Origin: a virus
Reading direction: 5' to 3' (one strand)
IMG/VR virus record: IMGVR_UViG_3300026292_000003
Location: 157,644-221,643 of that record
Length of the DNA: 64,000 bases
Made by a program: the position numbers and the translations under genes. The stretch's first letter is position 1. Each line of letters opens with the position of its first letter. Under the pieces are notes generated by a model that was not told the origin of the DNA, made no database searches, and saw only the letters and a program-made list of their open reading frames with translations. Shown here piece after piece: positions 5,698 to 13,482 of this stretch.

Positions 5698-6777
5698 ATG
5701 CCGCCTAGAAATCATAAAAATTGGTTAGCAAAACCAAACGTAGAATATGTAAGTAGTGAAATATATTCAGATCAAAAAATTTTCGAAGAAGAAATAAAAC
5801 ATATCTTTAGTAAGGTATGGGTACCAGTATGCCATACAAGTGAAATGAATATGACTGGTTGTTTTAGAACAACACAAATTGCATTTCAAAATATAATTGT
5901 TATTAAATTTAGTAGTGGAATTGTTAGAGCATTTCATAATAAAGATGTAACAAAAGTATCAGGTATGGATATGTCGCTTTGTTATCATGCATTAAGTTGG
6001 AAAGAATTGCCGTGCGAAATAAAGCATGGTGGAATGGTATGGGTAACTTTAGATACAGAAACAACACAGAGTGTAGATCAATGGACGGCTGGTGCATTTG
6101 ATTGTATTAGTGATGCAATTGATGCAGAAGACTTAGAAGTATTTCATTACCATAAAGCAATTATACCAACAAACTATAAACTATGGCATGATACAAATAG
6201 TGAATTTTATCATGACTTTATGCATTATTTTAATAGAGTAACTGGTTTTAATGATGAATATTTTGCTAGAAAAAATATTCCATTTGATAACGGTCACGTA
6301 AATGTAAGTAGCTTTACAGTTAATTATACAGAATTTAATAAAGATGGTGACCGAGGAGAATTAAGTTTTCCTAACTTACCACCAAACCAATGGTATATGG
6401 TAGACTTGTTTCCAGGGTTTAATTTTAATTTGCGTGGTAGTGCGTATCGTAGTGATAGTGTTACTCCACTAGGGCCTAATAGCACACTTATAGAGTTTAG
6501 GGGCTATGGGCTAGAAAAAGATACTAAAGAAGAACGTGAAACTCGTATCAAACATCACAATACTATATGGGGACCTTTTGGACGTAATTTGCACGAAGAC
6601 TTAATTGGAGTTACAGGGCAAGGAGTATCAATGGCAGAAGGCACAGAAAAAAGAAACATTTTACATGGTAGGCACGAAAATGGAACTATACATGATGAGG
6701 TTGGTATGAGGCATTATTACGCAGAGTGGGGAAAACACGTAAACTTAGATCCTTCTAATCCTATTATTAGTACTTGA
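5698..6777 (+). CDS. Rieske-oxygenase alpha-subunit homologue with degenerate cluster
   Basis: 359 residues from ATG 5698 (ribosome site AGAGGAG). The N-terminus follows aromatic-ring-hydroxylating oxygenases (HIFSKVWVPVCHTSEM, then VRAFHNKD). The first Rieske pair C-x-H is gone, and only CYHALSW recalls the second. The catalytic domain keeps NYKLWHDTNSEFYHDFMHYF, the place of the mononuclear iron His residues, but their spacing is H-x3-H rather than the usual H-x4-H. A C-terminal HEDLIGVTGQG matches the region of the Asp ligand. It is probably not a normal Rieske enzyme and may be an iron protein with a changed electron route. Confidence 0.65.
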   Translation: MPPRNHKNWLAKPNVEYVSSEIYSDQKIFEEEIKHIFSKVWVPVCHTSEMNMTGCFRTTQIAFQNIIVIKFSSGIVRAFHNKDVTKVSGMDMSLCYHALSWKELPCEIKHGGMVWVTLDTETTQSVDQWTAGAFDCISDAIDAEDLEVFHYHKAIIPTNYKLWHDTNSEFYHDFMHYFNRVTGFNDEYFARKNIPFDNGHVNVSSFTVNYTEFNKDGDRGELSFPNLPPNQWYMVDLFPGFNFNLRGSAYRSDSVTPLGPNSTLIEFRGYGLEKDTKEERETRIKHHNTIWGPFGRNLHEDLIGVTGQGVSMAEGTEKRNILHGRHENGTIHDEVGMRHYYAEWGKHVNLDPSNPIIST

Positions 6778-6801
6778 CATTATTCTTAAATCTGTTAATA
6801 T
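6774..6801 (+). promoter_or_regulatory. Sigma70 promoter for tRNA-Arg
   Basis: TTGACA (6774-6779), 16-bp spacer, TAATAT (6796-6801), overlapping the end of the Rieske-like gene; tRNA begins at 6808. Confidence 0.8.
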
Positions 6802-6807
6802 GTATGT

Positions 6808-6884
6808 GGACCATTAGCTCAGCTGGATAGAGCGCCTGTCTACGGAACAGGAGGCCAGGAGTTCGAATCTCTTATGGTCCGCCA
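6808..6884 (+). tRNA. tRNA-Arg (anticodon ACG)
   Basis: Acceptor GGACCAT/ATGGTCC, D-arm AGCTCAGCTGGATAGAGC, anticodon stem CCTGT/ACAGG with loop CTACGGA (anticodon ACG), T-loop TTCGAAT, discriminator G and encoded CCA. The A34 would need host TadA to make inosine. The late promoter of the SpeD gene begins four bases after the CCA. Confidence 0.95.
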
Positions 6885-6887
6885 AAA

Positions 6888-6895
6888 GATAAATA
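6888..6895 (+). promoter_or_regulatory. Late promoter GATAAATA, leaderless configuration
   Basis: Directly after the tRNA CCA end; followed by GACGA and a GTG at 6901. The five-base gap matches four other late genes and fixes the start of the SpeD homologue. Confidence 0.7.
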
Positions 6896-6900
6896 GACGA

Positions 6901-7302
6901 GTGAAACTGCTAGAGCATAAGCATATTATAATAAGAGCGGAAGTACTTGATCCGCCACGTGCAGAAAACCCTACAAGTGAACAAGTAAAAACTCTGATCA
7001 ATGATATTGGAATGAAAATTATGATGGGTCCTTTTGCCCAAAGATCAGAAATGGTAGGTAATGCAGGACTTACAGTAGCAACAATTATAGAAACATCACA
7101 CGTAATACTACATACCTGGGATGAAGTGCATCCAGCATTAATGCAATTAGATGTTTATACTTGCAGTCATTTAGATCCTAAAATAGTTTTTAAATGGCTA
7201 GAACAATTCAAGCCAACCAAAATAGATTACAAATATATTGATAGGGAATTTAAGTTAGATCTTAAACGGAAAAAGATACCTTTCCATATTGAACAGGATT
7301 AG
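6901..7302 (+). CDS. speD: SpeD-like pyruvoyl-dependent decarboxylase
   Basis: 133 residues. S-adenosylmethionine decarboxylases self-cleave before a Ser in ESH to form a pyruvoyl group and feed spermidine synthesis. Here the region reads IIETSHVILHTW. Ser66 and His71 keep the family spacing, but the residue before the Ser is Thr, not Glu. DVYTC supplies the catalytic Cys88. The length fits class 1b SpeD. Some SpeD homologues have become arginine or ornithine decarboxylases, so the substrate is open. GTG start chosen because an upstream ATG lies inside the tRNA acceptor stem. The 3' end overlaps a convergent gene by 41 bases. Confidence 0.75.
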   Translation: MKLLEHKHIIIRAEVLDPPRAENPTSEQVKTLINDIGMKIMMGPFAQRSEMVGNAGLTVATIIETSHVILHTWDEVHPALMQLDVYTCSHLDPKIVFKWLEQFKPTKIDYKYIDREFKLDLKRKKIPFHIEQD

Positions 7303-7951
7303 TTAAATATCTTTTAATATATTTTTTAGCGACATCTTCGTTATGCCAATGTTCGTGTGACACTTGTTTTAAATCTTCACACCAAAAAATATTAATAAAC
7401 CCATTCTTTTTATAGTGTTCGTGTTGATATGTATCATCTACTAGTGATTCACTATACGTGGAAATTAAAACTTCATTAGGAACATGATTATTATATGTTA
7501 ATCCATTCCAAGCATCGTCTACATTATTAAATTTTGTATAAGGCAATTCTTTTGTAGTACCATAATCAGGAAAATTAAAATCTAAAACTATACATTCAGT
7601 AGATAAATTTTGTGCCCATCTTGCATTTAATCTACTTACACCTGGGTGGCAAAAAGTATTACCAGGTTCTCTTCTTACTATTGGTTTGTATACTATGGAT
7701 TGATCAGCCATCCATAAACATTGAACAGCACCTCTTACACGTCGGTGAAAGTCATCTATTAAATGATTGTCTGTATAATGTTTCCAATTAATATTATTGT
7801 GATAGTTCCTTATAAACCTAGTCCATTCTTTTGGTCTTTCTAAGTAACGTTCTTCGGTATCTGTTATATCAGCAGTACCTATGTTACCTCCACGTTCTAT
7901 AAGGTTATAGTAAAACTTTTTAAAATTATTATATGCTAAATTTTCTGCCAT
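7262..7951 (-). CDS. Unknown protein with HPG-x2-RL-x-A-x-W motif
   Basis: 229 residues, no known family recognised. The segment CHPGVSRLNARWAQN resembles VHPGSGRLQALWLCG in the protein at 59375-60166, and both are followed by an aromatic, acidic stretch (FNFPDY; FNEPEF). This suggests a phage paralogue pair. Rich in Trp, His and Tyr; no signal or membrane segment. Starts 16 bases inside the preceding minus-strand gene, so probably cotranslated. The conserved His/Arg could be catalytic or ligand-binding, but this is not established. Confidence 0.6.
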   Translation of the reverse strand: MAENLAYNNFKKFYYNLIERGGNIGTADITDTEERYLERPKEWTRFIRNYHNNINWKHYTDNHLIDDFHRRVRGAVQCLWMADQSIVYKPIVRREPGNTFCHPGVSRLNARWAQNLSTECIVLDFNFPDYGTTKELPYTKFNNVDDAWNGLTYNNHVPNEVLISTYSESLVDDTYQHEHYKKNGFINIFWCEDLKQVSHEHWHNEDVAKKYIKRYLTNPVQYGKVSFSV

Positions 7952-9306
7952 GGAAATAGTTTTGATAAGTATGGAAATTTTGGATCTTCATTAACTAAAT
8001 TAATGTCAAATCCTCTAGTAACAAATTTATCAGGATGTTTATTAAAGAAATCTATATAATCACTTTCAAGTCTTAGTCTAATATTTTTACTATATAGTAT
8101 TGAATTAATTTCATAGTTAAAAGCATTACTTACATCGATAAAAACTTTTTTATCACTATCCCAATCTATTTCATCTTTTAATTCTTTTTTTATTCTTGCT
8201 ATTGCCATAAGATCAAGAACTCTAAATTCGTGTTTAAATGTTTTATAAGTTGTATTCCACCATTTTACAAAATCTTCACCTAGTCCTTCTATATACTCGT
8301 CATTAAAATGTAAGTCTTTTTCGCATACAAATCTACTGCCAATTATAGGATTTTCTTTTTTATAATCCTTAACAAATTTAGACCAATTTCTTCCGTCCCA
8401 ATTATTACTAATATACCATTGCATATGTACTGCAACAGTATCAATATCGTATGCAACAAGTTTTCCGCCTTCTTCTAAGTTATTAATATATGCATTTGCT
8501 ATCGGACTTATTCCACCGCTGGTACTATAAACAGTTTTACATTTATGATCTTTTTTTATAGTATCTAGTGATTCAGTATTTGCACTATACCATCTTGCGT
8601 CCCATAAATCATGACCTACTTGAAATAGTTTTTCATAATGGTCCATCATTTCGCCGTACAAATATTCTTTTCCATCTCTTAAATTATCATCCCATATACC
8701 AACTTTTTTACCTTGTTCCATAGCAACACGTAACAAGTTATGTCCTTGCCATTTGCCACTTGCTTGTACAGTTTCATTTGTAGCCCATATTTCTGTGGGG
8801 TTATATGTCTGATCTCTTTTTCCTAATGTTACTTCACTTCTACGTATTTTTGGTGCAGTCCAATCTATATCGTCAAATTGATTTTCACCAAATTCTGGTC
8901 TTCCACTAGCAACCCACCATTCTAAATCAATGAACATACATTGAGGATGAATTTGCCACCATCTATGTTTTCTATCTAATATGTGTCCTACAATAACACA
9001 ATCTTTATATTGGTTATTCCAGTATTCTTTTGACTTTTCAATAAAATTACGTAGTATTATACCTTGCTTACAAATAAGTAATTTTTTAAATCCAGTATCA
9101 TATGCAATACTACATAGCTTAACAAACTCGTTTGCTTGTATTTGAGGTATACGTCTATATTTAAAACTGTAAAAATCAAGAAGATTTTGAGTTATACCTT
9201 CGGTAGCTTTATCTTTTATTTTGTCGTTTAATAGCCAACCAATACCACAGTTGTCTGGTAGCTTGTCAGCAGTATGGTCAAACTGGAATATTTTTTCATG
9301 TCTCAT
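7936..9306 (-). CDS. Large unknown protein, possible C-terminal methyltransferase-like fold
   Basis: 456 residues from ATG 9306, which has AAAAAGG upstream; the ATG at 9336 lies too close to the late promoter to be transcribed. The N-terminal half has CVIVGHILDRKHRWWQIHPQ and MFIDLEWW, recalling small-molecule or sugar transferases. The C-terminal half has VYSTSGGISPIANAY followed by GKLVAYDID, which resembles a Rossmann nucleotide-binding turn. No firm family. It forms a late minus-strand pair with the HPG-motif gene. Confidence 0.55.
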   Translation of the reverse strand: MRHEKIFQFDHTADKLPDNCGIGWLLNDKIKDKATEGITQNLLDFYSFKYRRIPQIQANEFVKLCSIAYDTGFKKLLICKQGIILRNFIEKSKEYWNNQYKDCVIVGHILDRKHRWWQIHPQCMFIDLEWWVASGRPEFGENQFDDIDWTAPKIRRSEVTLGKRDQTYNPTEIWATNETVQASGKWQGHNLLRVAMEQGKKVGIWDDNLRDGKEYLYGEMMDHYEKLFQVGHDLWDARWYSANTESLDTIKKDHKCKTVYSTSGGISPIANAYINNLEEGGKLVAYDIDTVAVHMQWYISNNWDGRNWSKFVKDYKKENPIIGSRFVCEKDLHFNDEYIEGLGEDFVKWWNTTYKTFKHEFRVLDLMAIARIKKELKDEIDWDSDKKVFIDVSNAFNYEINSILYSKNIRLRLESDYIDFFNKHPDKFVTRGFDINLVNEDPKFPYLSKLFPWQKI

Positions 9307-9339
9307 ATTTTGAACCTTTTTATTAACATAGTACATTAC

Positions 9340-9347
9340 TATTTATT
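9340..9347 (-). promoter_or_regulatory. Late promoter AATAAATA (minus strand)
   Basis: Upstream of the 456-residue minus-strand gene; the expected start point falls within the ATG at 9336, leaving a leader with AAAAAGG before ATG 9306. Confidence 0.55.
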
Positions 9348-9372
9348 ATCTTTAATAAATCAAATTAAGTAG

Positions 9373-9401
9373 TTGACAACGACTACAAATGATGTTATAT
9401 T
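9373..9401 (+). promoter_or_regulatory. Sigma70 promoter
   Basis: TTGACA (9373-9378), 17-bp spacer, TATATT (9396-9401), driving the small genes at 9431 and 9652. Confidence 0.85.
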
Positions 9402-9430
9402 ATTAACATTGAATGAGAAGGAAAACGGAT

Positions 9431-9649
9431 ATGATTACAAGCAGACAGGTAGTTGAGATAATCAACGAAGAGATTGATAAGAATAATGAAGATAGTATCC
9501 GTAAGGCACTACAGAAGGTTAAAGATAGAATTGAGTTTCTTGAAGAATTAGAATTTGTTCATCAGCACAAACAACCAGTGTATGATGCTAGAAAATCTGA
9601 AGAACAGAAAGAAACTGCACAAAAACAGTTTAACGAGTATTTTAAATAG
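9431..9649 (+). CDS. Small coiled, highly charged protein
   Basis: 72 residues. Start at 9431 has AGAAGGA upstream; an ATG at 9413 lacks one. The sequence is almost entirely helical and charged (IINEEIDKNNEDSIRKALQK, then EELEFVHQHK), suggesting a helix bundle or small regulator. Strong early promoter. Function unknown. Confidence 0.65.
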   Translation: MITSRQVVEIINEEIDKNNEDSIRKALQKVKDRIEFLEELEFVHQHKQPVYDARKSEEQKETAQKQFNEYFK

Positions 9650-9651
9650 CC

Positions 9652-9819
9652 ATGGAGTACAGTGAACTAATAAACAAAATTCAAGTGCTAACGGAATCAG
9701 TAGAGGTATTCCGGAGTCGTATACAAGAACATGACACCGGATACCTGTACACTACCATAAGCACAATTGAAGACTACATAGAAGAACTTGAAAAACAAGT
9801 TAAATCCTTAGATCATTAA
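9652..9819 (+). CDS. Small helical protein
   Basis: 55 residues, starting two bases after the previous stop. Predicted as a helical hairpin (LINKIQVLTESVEVFRSRI, then TTISTIEDYIEELEKQVK). No family recognised. Probably coexpressed early with the gene at 9431. Confidence 0.55.
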   Translation: MEYSELINKIQVLTESVEVFRSRIQEHDTGYLYTTISTIEDYIEELEKQVKSLDH

Positions 9820-9843
9820 AGTAAAAAAAGTACCAAAAAGATG

Positions 9844-9872
9844 TTGACAAGTCGGTAACATTATCGTACTAT
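9844..9872 (+). promoter_or_regulatory. Sigma70 promoter
   Basis: TTGACA (9844-9849), 17-bp spacer, TACTAT (9867-9872); serves the gene at 9901 and probably the tRNA pair behind it. Confidence 0.85.
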
Positions 9873-9900
9873 GTATATAAATTAAACAGAAGAGACGCAA

Positions 9901-10191
9901 ATGAAACTACAAGATCTTAAAATGGTACAAACTACAGTTCCTAATGGGGTTCAGGCCCTAGTGAAGTTTGGGCCCCATTACGAGCTGAGCATTGTCAAGA
10001 ACGATGTCTCATATGGTGGCAAAATGGGACTATACGAAATTGCAGTATTTCTAGATAACCAAATGACAGAACTACCCGGCATCACAGAGTCCGGAGATAC
10101 AGTCAAAGGATTCCTTACAGAAGATAATGTAAATGATATCCTATCCTCAATGACCCAATTGACAAAAAGGGAACCTCAACAAACAAACTAA
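9901..10191 (+). CDS. Conserved-type small phage protein
   Basis: 96 residues. Ribosome site AGAAGAG. A compact alpha/beta profile: ALVKFGPHYELSIVKN, GGKMGLYEIAVF, and a C-terminal helix (NVNDILSSMTQL). It lies directly upstream of two tRNAs under a strong early promoter. Function unknown. Confidence 0.65.
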   Translation: MKLQDLKMVQTTVPNGVQALVKFGPHYELSIVKNDVSYGGKMGLYEIAVFLDNQMTELPGITESGDTVKGFLTEDNVNDILSSMTQLTKREPQQTN

Positions 10192-10200
10192 TCAGCTATA

Positions 10201-10277
<77 letters not shown>

Positions 10278-10283
10278 ATTTAT

Positions 10284-10369
10284 GCGAGTGTGGCGGAATA
10301 GGTAGACGCAACGGACTTAAAATCCGTTATCTTTATGGTGTGTGGGTTCGAGTCCCTCCACTCGCACCA
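10284..10369 (+). tRNA. tRNA-Leu (anticodon UAA)
   Basis: Acceptor GCGAGTG/CACTCGC, anticodon stem with loop CTTAAAA (anticodon TAA), a long class II variable arm, T-loop TTCGAGT and encoded CCA; 86 bases. Reads TTA/TTG, common Leu codons here. Confidence 0.95.
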
Positions 10370-10386
10370 AATTGGAGTCCTGTATT

Positions 10387-10394
10387 GATAAATA
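10387..10394 (+). promoter_or_regulatory. Late promoter GATAAATA
   Basis: Between tRNA-Leu and ATG 10414; the leader carries AAGGAGA. Confidence 0.65.
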
Positions 10395-10413
10395 TTATCT
10401 AAAAAGGAGATTT

Positions 10414-10614
10414 ATGGCAGGATTTAAAGCAACAAGAGGACAAAGAACTCATAACTGGAAACGTATGCTAAATGGTATTGAGATTAAACCTTGTATGTAC
10501 GTTAATGAGAATGGTAAAAAAACAATGGCTGGATCAGTTGATGGTGAAGTAATCAGAGACAGTAACGGAAAAGTATTACCGTATAGATCAATTCAACACA
10601 CATCGATGGAATAG
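10414..10614 (+). CDS. Small basic late protein
   Basis: 66 residues. ATG 10414 with AAAAAGGAGA upstream; longer frames run back into tRNA-Leu. Basic N-terminus (FKATRGQRTHNWKRML), then CMYVNENGKKTMAGSVDGEV, which looks like a beta hairpin with paired turns. Function unknown. Confidence 0.6.
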   Translation: MAGFKATRGQRTHNWKRMLNGIEIKPCMYVNENGKKTMAGSVDGEVIRDSNGKVLPYRSIQHTSME

Positions 10615-10616
10615 TC

Positions 10617-10850
10617 ATGTGGAAGATTATAGCAGTAATCTGTATCCTTGAGTGGCCAGATTACACAATGAATTCTGAGCTGGTGTGTAGAATGTTTGAA
10701 GATTCAACAGATGCGAGATTTCAAACTAAAGAAGAGTGTGATAAATCAGCAATAATAAAGTATAACAATACTTTAGATAGTTTTGAAAAATATCGTGAAA
10801 CTTTTGAATCGTTAGAAGTTGCGTGTGTGAGAACAAAAAATGAAGTTTAA
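10617..10850 (+). CDS. Small probably exported protein with paired Cys
   Basis: 77 residues. Short hydrophobic N-terminus (MWKIIAVICILEW), then QTKEECDKSA and VACVRTK. The layout (F-x-T-x-x-E-C, final V-x-C) matches the small protein at 58054-58245, suggesting a shared disulfide-bonded fold in the periplasm. The weak hydrophobic N-terminus makes export uncertain. Confidence 0.5.
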   Translation: MWKIIAVICILEWPDYTMNSELVCRMFEDSTDARFQTKEECDKSAIIKYNNTLDSFEKYRETFESLEVACVRTKNEV

Positions 10851-11326
10851 ATATGACCTTGAGATCTTAATAGCCATATAAACCCAACAGTTACACCACC
10901 TAACAATACTACTAAAAATACAATTAATGCACCATCTATAAGTGCCTGTTTTCTTTCTTGTTGTTTGTAAATTGTTTCTTCTCTTTCTTGTCTAATCTTT
11001 CTTCGCATTTCAATTAGTTCTTTCCACGTGCCAAATCCATAACGCCAATTTAATAGTGTTTGTAATTCTGCTTCTTGTTCTTTAATTGTTTTTTCGTGGA
11101 TTAATAATGCAAGAGCTTCTTCTTCAACACTACCTGCTTGAAATAATTTTTTAAATAGGGGAGGTTTTTGATTATTTTGTTTGGCTTTTCTAACGTCACT
11201 TACTGCACCAAACCATTTTCCCATTTGGCCTACAACGTTTTCGAAATCTTGCCCAACGGTTACTGCTCTCTTAATTGTATTAAAAGCCGTGGTCGCTACC
11301 GCGATCGCTGAAATTGGATCTACTAT
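10847..11326 (-). CDS. Tail-anchored membrane protein with possible ATA start
   Basis: 159 residues if it starts at ATA 11326, or 125 from ATG 11224. Codons upstream of the ATG stay open and look coding (IVDPISAIAVATTAF). The only good ribosome site, AAGGAG, lies eight bases before ATA 11326; there is no ATG, GTG or TTG in between. A charged helical middle (QEREETIYKQQERKQ) leads to a C-terminal membrane helix (LIVFLVVLLGGVTVGFIWLL). Possible role in lysis or virion membrane contact; not assigned. Confidence 0.5.
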   Translation of the reverse strand: MVDPISAIAVATTAFNTIKRAVTVGQDFENVVGQMGKWFGAVSDVRKAKQNNQKPPLFKKLFQAGSVEEEALALLIHEKTIKEQEAELQTLLNWRYGFGTWKELIEMRRKIRQEREETIYKQQERKQALIDGALIVFLVVLLGGVTVGFIWLLRSQGHI

Positions 11327-11403
11327 TGGTTTGACTCCTTACTTAACTATATGTATTTAATACATATATAACCAACATTAAACCCGTATTTAAACGAAAT
11401 ATC

Positions 11404-11432
11404 TTGACAATTTCTTTTATAATGTTTATAAT
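11404..11432 (+). promoter_or_regulatory. Sigma70 promoter for lysis/radical SAM unit
   Basis: TTGACA (11404-11409), 17-bp spacer, TATAAT (11427-11432): full consensus. A late-like CATAAATA lies just downstream near 11436. Confidence 0.85.
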
Positions 11433-11467
11433 AAGCATAAATACAACGTATTCAAAAGGAACGAAAT

Positions 11468-11647
11468 ATGACTTTTATACATTCGACTAACGATATTAAG
11501 TCTAAGGTTATGGTAATCTTAGATAAGATAGAGTTACTCCAAGAAGCTGAAGTGTTAGGTAACACAGATTCAAAAAAACACCTGGTAGACGATATCAGAG
11601 CTCTTGCGAGAGAAATTGCTAACGATAACGTTAGCAACGTAAAATAG
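11468..11647 (+). CDS. Small helical protein
   Basis: 59 residues, ribosome site AAAGGAA. Helical throughout (KSKVMVILDKIELLQEAEVL, then LVDDIRALAREIAND). First gene of the unit leading to the holin candidate and endolysin. Could be a lysis regulator by position only. Confidence 0.6.
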   Translation: MTFIHSTNDIKSKVMVILDKIELLQEAEVLGNTDSKKHLVDDIRALAREIANDNVSNVK

Positions 11648-11660
11648 AGGAGAAAATATT

Positions 11661-11831
11661 ATGTTTTCATGGATTAAAGATAGATTTGCAGAACGTACAT
11701 CTCTAGATGGCGGAATGCTAATTGCAGTAGGTGTAATTGGATTGTTCTTTTCGGCAATAATTCCAATGAACCTAATTTGTTGGGCCGCTATAGGTTATGG
11801 CGCCTGGACACTATTAAAGTCAGAAGGATAA
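11661..11831 (+). CDS. Two-TM small membrane protein, holin candidate
   Basis: 56 residues, ribosome site AGAGGAGA. A short charged N-terminus, then two hydrophobic stretches (MLIAVGVIGLFFSAII and LICWAAIGYGAWTLL) around a short turn, ending in charged KSEG. Size, topology and position seven bases before the endolysin fit a class II-type holin. No family match is claimed. Confidence 0.55.
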   Translation: MFSWIKDRFAERTSLDGGMLIAVGVIGLFFSAIIPMNLICWAAIGYGAWTLLKSEG

Positions 11832-11837
11832 TAATAA

Positions 11838-12290
11838 ATGGCCTTTAAATTAAGTAAGAGAAGTCTATCAAGGCTTGACGGTGTTAACCCAAAATTAGTA
11901 AAAGTTGTAACAACGGCTATTACTATGTCCAAGATTGATTTTGGAGTAATATGCGGTCTACGAACAATAGAAGAACAACGTGAGCTCGTTGCTAAAGGTG
12001 CATCACAGACAATGAAGTCTAAACACATCGATGGCAATGCAGTTGACTTAATGGCTTATATTGGTAGTAGAGGATCATGGGAAATGAACTTATATGATGA
12101 TATCGCTGATGCAATGAAAATTGCCGCAGATGAGCATAACATCCAAATCAGATGGGGTGCCGCTTGGCATATCACTGATCTAAGAGAATGGGATAGTTCA
12201 ATGCAGGACGCAATGAATGCCTACATCGACCTAAGAAGAAGTCAAGGTCGAAGACCATTCATAGATGGACCGCATTTTGAACTAATGTAG
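11838..12290 (+). CDS. M15-family peptidoglycan endopeptidase (endolysin)
   Basis: 150 residues. Zn-dependent L-alanyl-D-glutamate/D-Ala-D-Ala-type peptidase that cleaves the cell wall peptide. KSKHIDGNAVDLM holds the S-x-H-x2-G-x-A-x-D zinc motif, and GPHFEL gives the terminal zinc His. No signal peptide, so it needs the upstream holin. Single-domain, as in T5-type endolysins. Confidence 0.85.
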   Translation: MAFKLSKRSLSRLDGVNPKLVKVVTTAITMSKIDFGVICGLRTIEEQRELVAKGASQTMKSKHIDGNAVDLMAYIGSRGSWEMNLYDDIADAMKIAADEHNIQIRWGAAWHITDLREWDSSMQDAMNAYIDLRRSQGRRPFIDGPHFELM

Positions 12291-12294
12291 GATT

Positions 12295-13482
12295 TTGACT
12301 CAGAATAATCACAGCACTAGTTGGTGTCCTATACCGTTTAATGCTATTTCGTTTCACCCAACCGGCAATTTAACTCGTTGTATGATGAGCAATACGCCGA
12401 TGGGTGAAACCTTTGACAGCCCTCAGATGCAAAAACTGCGTCATGATATGTTGGCTGGCACCTGGGATAAAGAAGGGTGTATGACTTGTTGGAAAAAAGA
12501 ACAACAAGGTAATATAAGTCAAAGACAAAAGTGGTTACAACGTAGTCCCTCAGATTTCAAAAATACAGATGGATTTATAAAACCAAAAATAACAGGAAAC
12601 CCTGTTAATCACCTTTTTATTAACTATAGCAATATATGTAATTTTAAGTGTAGAATGTGTGGACCAGATTATAGTACTAGTCTAATACCAGAGCATAAAC
12701 ATTTACATACAATAGGATTACGTAAAGAAGTAAAAATAGAAAATATTAAAAATAGAAATTTTATTAATACATATCTAAAAGAAAATCCAGAAAGTTTAAA
12801 AGATGTAACTAGTATATGGATAACAGGTGGCGAACCCTTTATGGACGATAACTGTTATGATTTAATTGACATACTAGCTGAAAATGGAAATGAATTTGAA
12901 ACAGATATGGTTATTACTACAAATGGCTCTAAAGTAGATTTAGATAAGTTACAAAAATTTGAGAATTTAAAATTCTTTGAATTAGATTTAAGTATTGATG
13001 CACCTAATACTATGTTTGAGTATATGCGTAGTGCAGGCGTATTTACTTGGGATCAAATGAGTAAGTTAATTGATGATTTAACTTATTTTAAAAAACAGAA
13101 TAGTAGTTGGTTTCATATGTGTTTTAATGCTAGTATACAAGCATATAATTACGATACAATACTTGAATTTGATTCAGTATGTAGGAAAGCAGGAGCATTG
13201 AACAATACTAGAATGTTAATATTTCCAGAACATTTTAGACTCAACGTACTACCTTATAAATATAGAAAAGAACAATTTGATAAAATCTATGATTATAAAG
13301 TAGTAAATGATCCAAGGTTTAAAAGAACTCATATGGATATATGCAAAAATCTTTTACAAGAACAAGCAAATGAAACTGTAATCAGTAGATTTAAAGAACT
13401 TACGATAGCACAAGACAAGTATAGAAAAATGTCTATAAAAGACTTCCATCCACGGTTAGCGGAGTTTATATATGAAAAATAA
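12295..13482 (+). CDS. Radical SAM protein with N-terminal SPASM/twitch-like Cys domain (copy 1)
   Basis: 395 residues from a TTG start. The N-terminus carries SWCPIPFNAISFHPTGN, a second Cys (29) and GCMTC (62, 65), a likely auxiliary Fe-S cluster site. The radical SAM motif CNFKCRMC uses Cys115, 119 and 122. GGEPF (S-adenosylmethionine amino-group binding) and TTNGSK follow. SPASM/twitch enzymes usually modify peptides; here the auxiliary domain precedes the barrel. It overlaps its tandem paralogue by 11 bases. Target unknown. Confidence 0.8.
   Translation: MTQNNHSTSWCPIPFNAISFHPTGNLTRCMMSNTPMGETFDSPQMQKLRHDMLAGTWDKEGCMTCWKKEQQGNISQRQKWLQRSPSDFKNTDGFIKPKITGNPVNHLFINYSNICNFKCRMCGPDYSTSLIPEHKHLHTIGLRKEVKIENIKNRNFINTYLKENPESLKDVTSIWITGGEPFMDDNCYDLIDILAENGNEFETDMVITTNGSKVDLDKLQKFENLKFFELDLSIDAPNTMFEYMRSAGVFTWDQMSKLIDDLTYFKKQNSSWFHMCFNASIQAYNYDTILEFDSVCRKAGALNNTRMLIFPEHFRLNVLPYKYRKEQFDKIYDYKVVNDPRFKRTHMDICKNLLQEQANETVISRFKELTIAQDKYRKMSIKDFHPRLAEFIYEK

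Noticed and set aside
6874-6900. ATG 6874 as start of the SpeD homologue
   Set aside because: It is inside the tRNA acceptor stem and upstream of the late promoter; GTG 6901 has the five-base late spacing.
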